Under the pieces are notes generated by a model. That model was not told where the DNA came from, did no database searches, and saw nothing but the letters and a program-made list of their open reading frames with translations. Source: a virus. Taken from it: a stretch of DNA of 41,539 bases. The stretch is taken from IMG/VR virus record IMGVR_UViG_3300012582_000008, positions 1 through 41,539 of that record. One strand, 5' to 3'. Position 1 is the first letter of the stretch, and each line of letters opens with the position of its first letter. Positions 22,149 to 28,324 of the stretch are shown piece by piece. The translations under genes were made by a program, and so were the position numbers.

Positions 22149-22376
22149 ATGACAACCGTAGATTCAACCAGTGATGCGAGGACCGTCAACAACGTAATGC
22201 GCCACGCGTATCGCGTCCTGACTGACGATGAGAAGGCAATCATGCAAAAAATCAAAGACGATGGCCTGGCGCTTCACCAGTACGTCGAATCGCTCGGCGT
22301 CTCGCGCGAGCTATCGGTCGCAAAGACCAAGATTGAAGAAGCTGTGATGTGGGCAATTAAGCATTTAACACGCTGA
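22149..22376 (+). CDS. Acb2/Tad1-hairpin-like small protein (anti-CBASS/Thoeris candidate)
   Basis: 75 residues from the ATG at 22149, with a very strong AGGAGGAAGG. The pattern NNVMRHAYRVLTDDEKAIMQ, then IKDDGLALHQYVESLG and SRELSVAKTKIEEAVMWAI, matches the small two-helix family that I recall annotated as Acb2/Tad1 hairpin domain. Acb2 proteins bind cyclic oligonucleotide signals and block CBASS defence; Tad1 relatives sequester Thoeris signals. Family call is from memory and not searched; nucleotide binding here is inference. It stands alone with its own leader, just before the accessory gene island. Confidence 0.6.
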   Translation: MTTVDSTSDARTVNNVMRHAYRVLTDDEKAIMQKIKDDGLALHQYVESLGVSRELSVAKTKIEEAVMWAIKHLTR

Positions 22377-22382
22377 ACTGCT

Positions 22383-22541
22383 ATGGCTCTCCGCGCCTCA
22401 GACCTAGACCCAGCCACGCGCGAGCGATTACTCGCGCTCACTGGCCTGTTGCCCAAGAAAAAGCGCGTCAAGCCCAACGGGGGTAGCGGGCTATTAATGC
22501 TTTTCTCGGTTTCTAGCGTGCTTTTCTGCTTCTCCGCATAA
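22383..22541 (+). CDS. Short ORF, possibly a truncated gene
   Basis: 52 residues: MALRASDLDPATRERLLALT, then KKKRVKPNGG and a hydrophobic end. The N-terminus resembles the leader of phage VRR-NUC or similar nucleases, but the catalytic domain is missing. Its last 48 bases overlap the convergent minus-strand gene. It may be a remnant whose 3' part was replaced by the leftward island. Confidence 0.35.
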   Translation: MALRASDLDPATRERLLALTGLLPKKKRVKPNGGSGLLMLFSVSSVLFCFSA

Positions 22542-22691
22542 AAATATTAATTCCTTCTGATTTGGCGGGGGTTCGAATTTCTCCTCGCCAAAAAATGCCA
22601 CCGAAAAGCGGATCGGTGCCGAGGAAATGATCTCCATTTCTACCTCAATCTCTTTGCCGCGCAAGGTGGTTTTGAAGCGCTGTTTATTCAC
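22494..22691 (-). CDS. Small protein, unknown (last gene of the leftward island)
   Basis: 65 residues if started at GTG 22691, which overlaps the stop of the upstream gene (GTGAATAA); a start at GTG 22736 would add 15 residues. Core TTLRGKEIEVEMEIISSAPI then RFSVAFFGEEKFEPPPN looks beta-rich. No clear Shine-Dalgarno, so translation is probably coupled. No family recognised. Confidence 0.5.
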   Translation of the reverse strand: MNKQRFKTTLRGKEIEVEMEIISSAPIRFSVAFFGEEKFEPPPNQKELIFLCGEAEKHARNREKH

Positions 22692-22896
22692 GGGGTTGCG
22701 AATGCTGTGCTGAAGCGGGTGTGTCGGAAGTGTCACCGGGAGCGTCTGAGCGTGGATCTGCGGCGGGTTTTGGAGCAGCGCTTTGCGCGCAAAGCCTAGC
22801 CAATTTCGCGACTGATCCAGTCAAGTCAATAAGGGCTGCTTCGAGCCTAGTGACCTGTTCGGCCAGATCCCGCAGGCGTTTTTCTATGCTGCTCAT
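22684..22896 (-). CDS. Small coiled-coil protein (SlyX-like)
   Basis: 70 residues. SSIEKRLRDLAEQVTRLEAA (2-21) forms a heptad-rich coiled coil like SlyX/phage accessory proteins, followed by an Ala/Pro/Asp-rich disordered tail (AAPKPAADPRSDAPGDTSDT). ATGA overlap with the gene before. Function unknown. Confidence 0.6.
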   Translation of the reverse strand: MSSIEKRLRDLAEQVTRLEAALIDLTGSVAKLARLCAQSAAPKPAADPRSDAPGDTSDTPASAQHSQPRE

Positions 22897-23162
22897 TGGC
22901 TCGGTAGCGCCTCTATCACCATCCGATTATCGCCCCCTCTCAACTGCATCACCCAGGCGTGAAAGCTTAAAGTCGCCGGGCACCAGGCGCGAATCAGGCG
23001 CCGTTCGTGCAATTCGTCGATGGTCGCTAAGAATCCATGGGCGCAGTCCGGGCACACCGCATAGCTGCCGAAGAGGTATCCGCCCGACGTTGGGTTGCCG
23101 CACCATTCTTTGTTACAGAGGTCGCAGCACACCGAATCGCCCATGTCGTAGGAGCGTCTCAT
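22893..23162 (-). CDS. Small zinc-ribbon protein
   Basis: 89 residues. CCDLCNKEWCGNP and AVCPDCAHG supply a Cys4 site; the rest ends RAWCPATLSFHAWVMQL. Start at 23162 overlaps the upstream stop (ATGA) with GAGAGGGG nearby. No family recognised. Confidence 0.6.
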   Translation of the reverse strand: MRRSYDMGDSVCCDLCNKEWCGNPTSGGYLFGSYAVCPDCAHGFLATIDELHERRLIRAWCPATLSFHAWVMQLRGGDNRMVIEALPSQ

Positions 23163-23359
23163 TCGCCCCTCTCATACGCAATGCAGTCGCAACCTTCCAC
23201 CGTGCACGCGGTAGAGCCAGGATAGCCGGGCACGTGCCCATGCTCCTCCGGCGCGTGTCCGCAGTGGCACGCCACGCTGAAATGGGGCGAGGCTTCATCC
23301 CGCACCGCGGCCCGCATGCGCTCCAAGGTTTCTTTGATTCTATCGGCGGTGAGTTTCAC
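23159..23359 (-). CDS. Small Cys/His-rich protein
   Basis: 66 residues from GTG 23359 (AGGAG eight bases upstream; GTGA overlap). A helix VKLTADRIKETLERMRAAV leads to CHCGHAPEEHGH and CTVEGCDCIAYERG, a probable zinc site of the type seen in small phage accessory proteins. The alternative start at 23401 has no such ribosome site. Confidence 0.6.
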   Translation of the reverse strand: MKLTADRIKETLERMRAAVRDEASPHFSVACHCGHAPEEHGHVPGYPGSTACTVEGCDCIAYERGE

Positions 23360-23523
23360 TGCGGTAACTCCTGTTTCCAGCGCACGCCACAGTTCGAGCA
23401 TTCCATGGTGACAATGTCCCCGCCCGGATAACCGTCCTCTTGTTCGCCGACTTCATGAGCCGCGTCATGCTGTACGGGAAAGCCCATTTCCGGCTTCCAC
23501 GGATTTTCCTTGGTGCAAATCAT
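23356..23523 (-). CDS. Small protein with a Cys pair
   Basis: 55 residues from ATG 23523 (ATGA overlap). MICTKENPWKPEMG at the start and VTMECSNCGVRWKQELPQ at the end; GGDIVTMECSNCG looks like half of a zinc ribbon. No family recognised. Confidence 0.5.
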   Translation of the reverse strand: MICTKENPWKPEMGFPVQHDAAHEVGEQEDGYPGGDIVTMECSNCGVRWKQELPQ

Positions 23524-23750
23524 CGCTTCACCGCGGCAGGCTGTGAGCCTATGGCCGGATCGTTGTCGATCTGCCACGACCAAAAGGCATTGCGAGCGGC
23601 CAGGTATTCAACCATCTTGGTGAGCGCATATTCGTTGACGAAACCACCAGCGGTCGGTGCCCAAACCCAAAACCCATCGACCTCCTGATAGATACGGTTC
23701 TCAGCTTCCTCGCGCTTGATCCATTCGTACAAACCCGCATCCTTATTCAT
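23520..23750 (-). CDS. Small acidic Trp-rich protein, unknown
   Basis: 76 residues, ATG 23750 in an ATGA overlap. Begins MNKDAGLYEWIKREEAENR; contains DGFWVWAPTAGGFVNEYALT and AFWSWQIDND. Compact and acidic, as many anti-host phage proteins are, but no specific match. Confidence 0.55.
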   Translation of the reverse strand: MNKDAGLYEWIKREEAENRIYQEVDGFWVWAPTAGGFVNEYALTKMVEYLAARNAFWSWQIDNDPAIGSQPAAVKR

Positions 23751-23953
23751 GGCTTTGCCGGTCTAAATTCGTTCAGCGCCTTCCAAAACTCAATACAAAG
23801 ACGCCGGGTATGGGCGCGTCGCTTAACCGGGATTTGGCAGCGAGACTCTGCAACCACGATTGCGCCTTCCAACATATCGTCCACCGTCACATCGCCAGGG
23901 CATAGTTCGTCCAGCAGCGTATTGAGCATCTGTCGCGCTTCGGTGTATTTCAC
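23747..23953 (-). CDS. Small helical protein, unknown
   Basis: 68 residues from GTG 23953 (AGAAGG upstream). Acidic N-terminal half (LNTLLDELCPGDVTVDDML), basic middle (VKRRAHTRRLCIEFW). Ends in ATGA overlap with the next gene. No family recognised. Confidence 0.5.
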   Translation of the reverse strand: MKYTEARQMLNTLLDELCPGDVTVDDMLEGAIVVAESRCQIPVKRRAHTRRLCIEFWKALNEFRPAKP

Positions 23954-24080
23954 GGTTTGACACCTTCTGTGTCGAGAGTGAATCTAGGCTAATAGTGCCA
24001 TCGGGACGCTCTTGCCAGCCCAAGGCGCTCACCATGTCCTGAACGAATAGGGACTGGCGTGCGCATCGCAGCCTAACCAT
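23823..24080 (-). CDS. Possible small gene overlapping the next one out of frame
   Basis: 85 residues from ATG 24080, which overlaps the upstream stop as ATGGTTAG, the coupling style used elsewhere in this operon. The first 45 residues (SLFVQDMVSALGWQERPDG; TISLDSLSTQKVS) look protein-like and fill an otherwise empty gap. The last 43 residues run through the downstream gene in another frame and look like shadow sequence (WRCDGGRYVGRRNRG), so a lost stop or an indel is possible. Confidence 0.4.
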   Translation of the reverse strand: MVRLRCARQSLFVQDMVSALGWQERPDGTISLDSLSTQKVSNREIHRSATDAQYAAGRTMPWRCDGGRYVGRRNRGCRVSLPNPG

Positions 24081-24249
24081 GCTCAGTTTCTCCGCTGTCC
24101 TGTGACCGTATCAAGTAATCGCAATCACAATATCCTGCCGGAAGCACACATCCGATCCCGTCACACTCGAAAATATGGCACCCGTAGCGGTGTCCCACTG
24201 CCGGACCACCCTCTGCAATATCCTCGCGCTCGATTCCTGATTCAGCCAT
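24073..24249 (-). CDS. Small acidic Cys-containing protein
   Basis: 58 residues from ATG 24249, with GGAGGA seven bases upstream. MAESGIEREDIAEGGPAVG leads to HRYGCHIFECDGIGCVLPAG and CDCDYLIRS: five Cys and a His, probably a small metal-binding fold. No family recognised. Confidence 0.55.
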   Translation of the reverse strand: MAESGIEREDIAEGGPAVGHRYGCHIFECDGIGCVLPAGYCDCDYLIRSQDSGETEHG

Positions 24250-24275
24250 GCTCTGTTCCTCCATCGGCCTGTGAA

Positions 24276-24446
24276 TTAGCATTCTTCAACGGCTTCTCCA
24301 ATGATCTTGCGAACCTCAGCGGCGACCTTTTTGTAGACCTCGGCAGCCCTCGGCTCAGCCGATTCAGCCAGCCAATCCCAGACCGCACAGGCGGCACTGA
24401 GTGTGGCTCGAAAGGTCTGCAACTGCATCTCATCGATCGGTGGCAT
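24276..24446 (-). CDS. Small helical protein, unknown
   Basis: 56 residues: MPPIDEMQLQTFRATLSAAC, AVWDWLAESAEPRAAEVYKK and VAAEVRKIIGEAVEEC. Amphipathic helices throughout and a protein-like composition. Its ATG lies two bases after the stop of the gene before. The longer frame on the same strand in this place (24242-24433) is Arg/Pro-rich shadow. Confidence 0.55.
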   Translation of the reverse strand: MPPIDEMQLQTFRATLSAACAVWDWLAESAEPRAAEVYKKVAAEVRKIIGEAVEEC

Positions 24447-24448
24447 GC

Positions 24449-24628
24449 TCACGCCTTCACCTTGGCATCAGACTGTGACTGTTTACGTTCGGCCTTCGCT
24501 CCGGCCACAAAGGCCTCTACCAGCGGGGCGTAATATTTGGTCACGCCGCGTCTGCTCTTGGGGAACTCAGATTCGACGTACGCCCTTGCCAGGCGGTACT
24601 GGCGGGCAAGGATCGATTCACGAGCCAT
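24449..24628 (-). CDS. Small basic helical protein, unknown
   Basis: 59 residues: MARESILARQYRLARAYVES then KSRRGVTKYYAPLVEAFVAG and a Lys-rich tail. AAGAGGTG lies 5 bases upstream of the ATG. No family recognised. The 44 bases between this start and the previous gene's stop hold no ORF. Confidence 0.55.
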   Translation of the reverse strand: MARESILARQYRLARAYVESEFPKSRRGVTKYYAPLVEAFVAGAKAERKQSQSDAKVKA

Positions 24629-24672
24629 GTTTCACCTCTTCCCGGTCGCAATGAGCCGCAGGCGCCAGGTGG

Positions 24673-25269
24673 TCACGGTAGCCGGCTCTGGTATCGTTCG
24701 ATTTCCTTGAGCAATGCGAAGATCACCGCATTCTCATTGCCGCCGATTAGCTTACCGGCGCGCCACAACCGCGCGATATGCAGCGCGCGGTCGAGTGGGT
24801 AGTTTTCTTCATCCGCCAATGTGTGCGCGAGTTCCGTGGTCAGAGAGTCGATACGTTTGCGCAGCATGTCGTTCTCAGAAACCAGCGCCTCCATAGCGCG
24901 AAATTCGATTGCATCGTCTGCTTTGCGCTGGTCATTCTCGGCCCGCAACGCTTGCGCCAATTCCGGCGCATCGTGGTGCGACCAGAGCGTATCCTCTGGC
25001 GGCTCGCCTTTGAGCGCATTCACCACGCCGCATAGTAAATCACCTTGGCGCTGAATCAGGCGGTAGTTATTGTCCTCTTCCTCCTTCGCGTCGGCGGCGC
25101 TTTTCCAATCGGTGACTTGCCGGCGAACCGCCGCTGCCGATTCCGCGACCATCGCGGAGTAGTCGGCGAGCAACTTGTCGTAGTCCGCCGCGGTCACAAA
25201 TGCCGTAGTCGCTTCCATGCCAGGCATCTGGTTCGGCGCGATTTCGTGACGCGTGTAGCGATTAACCAT
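24673..25269 (-). CDS. Coiled-coil accessory protein, unknown (Ead/Ea22-like architecture)
   Basis: 198 residues from ATG 25269, which overlaps the upstream stop as ATGGTTAA; an ATG nine bases upstream is also possible. Helical and charged, with coiled-coil segments at FRAMEALVSENDMLRKRIDS and a preceding region rich in Ala/Glu/Lys. The C-terminus (ENAVIFALLKEIERYQSRLP) resembles the end of Ead/Ea22-type accessory proteins of lambdoid phages in style only. It is the largest gene of the island. Confidence 0.6.
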   Translation of the reverse strand: MVNRYTRHEIAPNQMPGMEATTAFVTAADYDKLLADYSAMVAESAAAVRRQVTDWKSAADAKEEEDNNYRLIQRQGDLLCGVVNALKGEPPEDTLWSHHDAPELAQALRAENDQRKADDAIEFRAMEALVSENDMLRKRIDSLTTELAHTLADEENYPLDRALHIARLWRAGKLIGGNENAVIFALLKEIERYQSRLP

Positions 25270-25432
25270 GGCACTCATCCGCCTTTTTAAGTAACAGTTG
25301 TGCGAGCGCTCGCGCCTCATCGGGCGAGAATATGATGTGCCCGCAGCCGTTTTCATCGGTCTTCAATTCCGGATGATTAATGATGACCTGGCGCTCATCT
25401 TGAGTAAGCCCAACTTCGAGCCAGCCGTTCAT
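25262..25432 (-). CDS. Small protein, unknown
   Basis: 56 residues: MNGWLEVGLTQDERQVIINH, PELKTDENGCGHIIFSPDEA and RALAQLLLKKADECHG. Contains HIIFSPDEARALAQLLLK, a strand-helix pattern common in small phage proteins. ATGA overlap at its start and ATGGTTAA at its end, so it is coupled on both sides. Confidence 0.6.
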   Translation of the reverse strand: MNGWLEVGLTQDERQVIINHPELKTDENGCGHIIFSPDEARALAQLLLKKADECHG

Positions 25433-25692
25433 GCGGCCGCCAATTTATACGCCACCGCAAAGACCGCAACGCGCGGCATATCGTCCCATTCGATGAAGTA
25501 CGCATAACCGAGGTCGGGCGCGAAGACCGAGCCTAAGACCGTGCCTAAGGTGCCGGTGGGCGTGGTGTCGCCCGGATCGCTTTTCGCTTTGACAATGCGC
25601 GCGCCCTTGCGGTGCGGCACATCCTCGGTCGCGTCCTCATCGCAGAAGGCGCCCGTATAGCCTTCCTTGTATTTGAATTCAGGCGCTTTCAT
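25429..25692 (-). CDS. Small beta-rich protein, unknown
   Basis: 87 residues from ATG 25692. EFKYKEGYTGAFCDED, then GTLGTVLGSVFAPDLGYAYF and IEWDDMPRVAVFAVAYKL suggest a small beta-barrel. Resembles conserved phage proteins of unknown function that read like SH3-type barrels (LGTVLGS ... YFIEWDD). Overlaps neighbours on both sides. Confidence 0.55.
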   Translation of the reverse strand: MKAPEFKYKEGYTGAFCDEDATEDVPHRKGARIVKAKSDPGDTTPTGTLGTVLGSVFAPDLGYAYFIEWDDMPRVAVFAVAYKLAAA

Positions 25693-25867
25693 GGGTATCA
25701 CAATTTCTCTGGCCGATTGCAACAGCGCGATACGTTTCCATGGTAGTGGAATGAGCCGTATGGAACCATCGCGGCAACAGTGGCAGCGGGTACGTGCACC
25801 TGCCGAAGTGCGGATTTTTCGGGTACGCAGTCTTGTCGAAATAGCGGCAGTTTGCGCAGACGCTCAT
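25679..25867 (-). CDS. Small Cys-containing protein
   Basis: 62 residues: MSVCANCRYFDKTAYPKNPH with CANC (4-7), GRCTYPLP and QRNCDTHES, giving a Cys4 zinc-knuckle arrangement similar to the one at 21176. ATGA overlap at its start. Function unknown. Confidence 0.6.
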   Translation of the reverse strand: MSVCANCRYFDKTAYPKNPHFGRCTYPLPLLPRWFHTAHSTTMETYRAVAIGQRNCDTHESA

Positions 25868-25974
25868 GAGTCGATCGCCTCATTCCACGGATTGACCCCC
25901 GGATTAGGCTCCGCGCCATTGTTGCGGATTTTGGCCCATGACCAGGGTTCGGTCGGTGAGACGTGTAGTTCCAC
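25864..25974 (-). CDS. 36-residue peptide, first gene of the leftward island
   Basis: Starts GTG with AAGAGG seven bases upstream: VELHVSPTEPWSWAKIRNNG then AEPNPGVNPWNEAIDS. The stop overlaps the next start (TCATGA on the plus strand). Proline- and tryptophan-rich. Very short, so the call relies on the ribosome site and coupling. Confidence 0.5.
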   Translation of the reverse strand: MELHVSPTEPWSWAKIRNNGAEPNPGVNPWNEAIDS

Positions 25975-26046
25975 GGGGTGGCCTCTTGCGCTGCGGGAAA
26001 AGAATCACTTGCCGGACACACTTTACGTTAAGTAAACTAATCCCCT
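25975..26046. promoter_or_regulatory. Divergent promoter region with palindrome
   Basis: Short spacer between the leftward island and the rightward operon. TTTAC-GTTAA-GTAAA (about 26021-26035) is an inverted repeat positioned to control both directions. No firm -35/-10 pair assigned. Confidence 0.4.
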
Positions 26047-26364
26047 ATGTCAAGCGCACCGCATTTCACGCTAGAAGAGTATCGCGCGGCGGTGCAGAAA
26101 ATGCGCGAAGCGGCACGCTTGACCGCTGTCAATAATCCAAGCCCTGAATTCTCATTCACTGCGGGCATCGTCGGCGGCATGCTGCTGGCGGCGGCGGAGC
26201 AAATTGAACGCTTAGCCAAGATAATCGCCGATGATCCACATCAGACCGAGTATTGGCGCTTGTGGTGCAATGTCTATGATGGCCCGATTGCTTGGGGCGA
26301 GCGCGATGCATTCGAGCAAATCGAATTTCTCTCGGAGCAATTGAAGCAGGTTCTAGCACGATGA
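26047..26364 (+). CDS. Small helical protein, unknown
   Basis: 105 residues, ATG 26047. Helical with FTLEEYRAAVQKMREAARL and GIVGGMLLAAAEQIERLAK, then EYWRLWCNVYDGPIAWGERD. No membrane prediction despite the GGMLLAAA stretch, which is short. First gene of a rightward unit; overlaps the next by ATGA. Confidence 0.6.
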   Translation: MSSAPHFTLEEYRAAVQKMREAARLTAVNNPSPEFSFTAGIVGGMLLAAAEQIERLAKIIADDPHQTEYWRLWCNVYDGPIAWGERDAFEQIEFLSEQLKQVLAR

Positions 26365-26474
26365 CCTATTCGATGATTCCTGGGAGCCGCAATCCCGCCG
26401 AGTGGGAGTGGCAAAAACTGCGGTGGCGTGCGGAGAAAATTAGTGCCGCCGGCTCGCCCACGTTACGGGCTTAA
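26361..26474 (+). CDS. 37-residue peptide, unknown
   Basis: MTYSMIPGSRNPAEWEWQKL followed by RWRAEKISAAGSPTLRA. ATGA overlap with the preceding gene. Short and Trp-rich; function unknown. Confidence 0.45.
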   Translation: MTYSMIPGSRNPAEWEWQKLRWRAEKISAAGSPTLRA

Positions 26475-26528
26475 TTTGACTTAAGTTAACTTTGTTGTAC
26501 GCTTCGTAAAACAGTGAGGGGGCCGACA

Positions 26529-27044
26529 ATGAAGCTCATTCAAGCGATGAAAAAGCTCAAGGATTTGGCGATCAAAGCCGAAGATTTGCGCAAAAAAGTG
26601 GCGCTCTACTGCGCCGACCTATCAATCGAAACCGCGCAATATCCCGACCAGAAGCGGCAGATTGCCGAATGGATTCAGGCGCACGGCGATCTACTCAAGG
26701 AAATGCTTAAGCTACGCTTTGCGATTCAGAAAACCAACTTGGCGACCGAGGTCACCATGGAACTGGGTGGCAAGCAGGTTTCGAAGTCGCTCGCCGAGTG
26801 GATTCATCGGCGGCGTGACTTGGCCAAGTTCGAAATGGAAATGTGGACCCGCTTGACCGATCGCAATTTGAAAGAGCAGAACGTACAGACCACGCCTGGT
26901 GGTGTGGTGACCGAGGTACGGATTCGCCGCTACTTCGATCCGGCCGAGCGCGATGCGAAAGTCGAACTGTATCGCGCCGAACCATCGGTGATCGACGCGA
27001 CATTAGAGACAGTGAATGCGGTCACCGATTTGCTTGAAGTTTAG
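26529..27044 (+). CDS. DUF6847-like phage protein
   Basis: 171 residues from ATG 26529, GAGGGGG upstream. MKLIQAMKKLKDLAIKAEDL, KKVALYCADLSIETAQYPDQ and AEWIHRRRDLAKFEMEMWTR match a conserved helical phage family that I recall as DUF6847. RRYFDPAERDAKVELYRAEP and DATLETVNAVTDLLEV complete it. No biochemical role is known to me. The leader holds another AGTTAACTTT (26484-26493). Confidence 0.65.
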   Translation: MKLIQAMKKLKDLAIKAEDLRKKVALYCADLSIETAQYPDQKRQIAEWIQAHGDLLKEMLKLRFAIQKTNLATEVTMELGGKQVSKSLAEWIHRRRDLAKFEMEMWTRLTDRNLKEQNVQTTPGGVVTEVRIRRYFDPAERDAKVELYRAEPSVIDATLETVNAVTDLLEV

Positions 27045-27420
27045 GTATGTCCAACACGCAGAGTAAAGTCCGAAGTAACGAAACGCGCGACTCACGGCGA
27101 TACGGGAGTCAACATCAACGGCACTTGAAATGCCGAGTAGCTCAGTGGTAGAGCACTGCACGTTAATGCAGCGGTCGCCGGTTCGAATCCGGTCTACGCT
27201 TGGAAATAAAGTCTCAAGATTCAAGGTTAGGAGACAGAAAGGCTTAATTTTTTGAAGGGCGAGAGGTGGAAGGTTGAAGGGCGCGGCACGGTAACACGTG
27301 AAACCCTGATTCTAGAGTTAGATTTTTCGTTTTCTATGGATCTCTACAGGCTTCCCGTCGTGGGTGGGCTCTTTATGATGGAGTTGAAGTTCGATCAAAC
27401 AACCTAAAGGGGCAACCAAG
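27045..27420. other. Non-coding gap with a tRNA-like element
   Basis: 376 bases without a convincing gene. It holds the tRNA-Asn-like element and then AT-rich sequence (GATTTTTCGTTTTCTATGG near 27325) that may contain a promoter for the gene at 27421; no clear -35/-10 pair could be fixed. Confidence 0.4.
27131..27201 (+). tRNA. Degenerate tRNA-Asn(GTT)-like element
   Basis: A canonical D arm (GCTC-AGTGGTA-GAGC), a 5-bp anticodon stem (CTGCA/TGCAG), a 5-base variable loop and a canonical T arm (GCCGG-TTCGAAT-CCGGT) are all present. The anticodon loop is only six bases, CGTTAA: GTT (Asn) with U33 missing. The acceptor stem pairs at only four of seven positions and no CCA is encoded. It is probably a decayed phage tRNA or a tRNA mimic rather than a working tRNA. 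Confidence 0.5.
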
Positions 27421-27834
27421 ATGAACATCGATGAAGCGATTAATAAAGCCGCCGATCATATCGAGCGCAATCCGCAGCACTACAGCTTTGGTCAAGGCCA
27501 AGTGATACGCGGCCATCGGGCGTGCATGCTGGCGCGCATTGGCGAGATGGCCGGCATGCTGGAGGGGACCGGGCACGATGTGGTCGCACAGCGGTTGTTA
27601 GGCATGGGTCCGAATGAATTCTATTCGCAGATTGCGCAGGTAACGCCCTTGGACGGCACTGATCCGGTGCGCAACGTGCGCACCATCCCTAAGGCCATGC
27701 GCATGGTAGCCAAGCAGTTCATCGGCATTCCGGTCAATGTGCGCGAGATTTTCGAGCCGCGCATCATCCCGCCGCCGGCTCCCCCCGCTATTCACGTCAA
27801 TGATCCCGTGATCCCTGACGAAGTCCCGTTTTAA
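27421..27834 (+). CDS. Small protein, unknown
   Basis: 137 residues, ATG with AAAGGGG upstream. MNIDEAINKAADHIERNPQH begins a helical part; the C-terminal third is Pro-rich (PRIIPPPAPPA) and ends DPVIPDEVPF, an acidic-aromatic tip loosely like SSB-type tails. No family recognised. It starts the unit leading into the late region. Confidence 0.6.
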   Translation: MNIDEAINKAADHIERNPQHYSFGQGQVIRGHRACMLARIGEMAGMLEGTGHDVVAQRLLGMGPNEFYSQIAQVTPLDGTDPVRNVRTIPKAMRMVAKQFIGIPVNVREIFEPRIIPPPAPPAIHVNDPVIPDEVPF

Positions 27835-27844
27835 GGAGCATCCC

Positions 27845-28051
27845 ATGCCACTATTTGAAGTTGCGATTATTCAAAAGCCCACCAAGAAAGAGATGGAAGA
27901 GGGAACCGCCATCGAAAAATTGGTGTTTGGGCCGGAGCCGGTTATTGCGCGCGATGGGCAATCGGCGGCCATCACCGCGGTGACCGGACCCAAGGCCCCG
28001 GTGGGTCTCGATATGACCCGCGCCGAGGTGATCGTCCGCCCTTTTGCCTAG
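27845..28051 (+). CDS. Small conserved phage protein; zero-frame product of a candidate frameshift gene
   Basis: 68 residues: MPLFEVAIIQKPTKKEMEEG, TAIEKLVFGPEPVIARDGQS and a conserved ending EVIVRPFA. AAGGAGC lies 5 bases upstream of the ATG. I recognise it as a conserved small phage protein of unknown role. Its last sense codons CCT TTT form a slippery heptamer with the preceding C, just before the TAG stop, and an open frame continues in -1. Confidence 0.7.
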   Translation: MPLFEVAIIQKPTKKEMEEGTAIEKLVFGPEPVIARDGQSAAITAVTGPKAPVGLDMTRAEVIVRPFA

Positions 28052-28102
28052 GGCCTTCGGAGGACGCGCAGGCGGCCCGATCGCGGGCCTTCGATCCGAA
28101 GG
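28039..28102 (+). promoter_or_regulatory. Candidate programmed -1 ribosomal frameshift signal
   Basis: C-CCT-TTT (28039-28045) fits X-XXY-YYZ in the correct frame, one codon before the stop. After an 8-base spacer comes a stem of CCTTCGGA (28054-28061) with TCCGAAGG (28095-28102), enclosing a second perfect hairpin GGCCCG-ATCG-CGGGCC. Heptamer, spacer and structure match known -1 signals. No test of efficiency is possible from sequence. Confidence 0.55.
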
Positions 28103-28278
28103 CAGCGGCCAGTCAGGTGTTGCGCGCGGCGGCGATGCCCGGCTTATCGGACGCGATGTCCGATCAATTGGTGATGATAGGCGCGACCGCACTGGGCACC
28201 GGTGTGAACTATGCCAGTGCCAAATTGGGCACGCAAAGTTACTCTGCACTGTCATTACCTGGAACCATCCGTAATTGA
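28045..28278 (+). CDS. -1 frame extension (or separate short gene)
   Basis: After slippage the -1 frame reads CLGPSEDAQAARSRAFDPKA then ASQVLRAAAMPGLSDAMSDQ and LVMIGATALGTGVNYASAKL to a TGA at 28276. The fused product would be about 144 residues. The sequence is protein-like, with a possible membrane-active helix. No ATG/GTG/TTG start exists in this frame near its beginning; a separate gene could start at GTG 28117 or ATG 28135, neither with a good ribosome site. Confidence 0.45.
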   Translation, partial: CLGPSEDAQAARSRAFDPKAAASQVLRAAAMPGLSDAMSDQLVMIGATALGTGVNYASAKLGTQSYSALSLPGTIRN

Positions 28279-28324
28279 TCGTCATTAGTTTGCGATGATT
28301 TTTGACAGCTAGAAAATAACGCCT

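Noticed and set aside
22721-23431. 236-residue plus-strand open frame across the accessory island
   Set aside because: Arg/Ser/Pro-rich low-quality sequence opposite a chain of coupled minus-strand genes with ribosome sites; treated as shadow.
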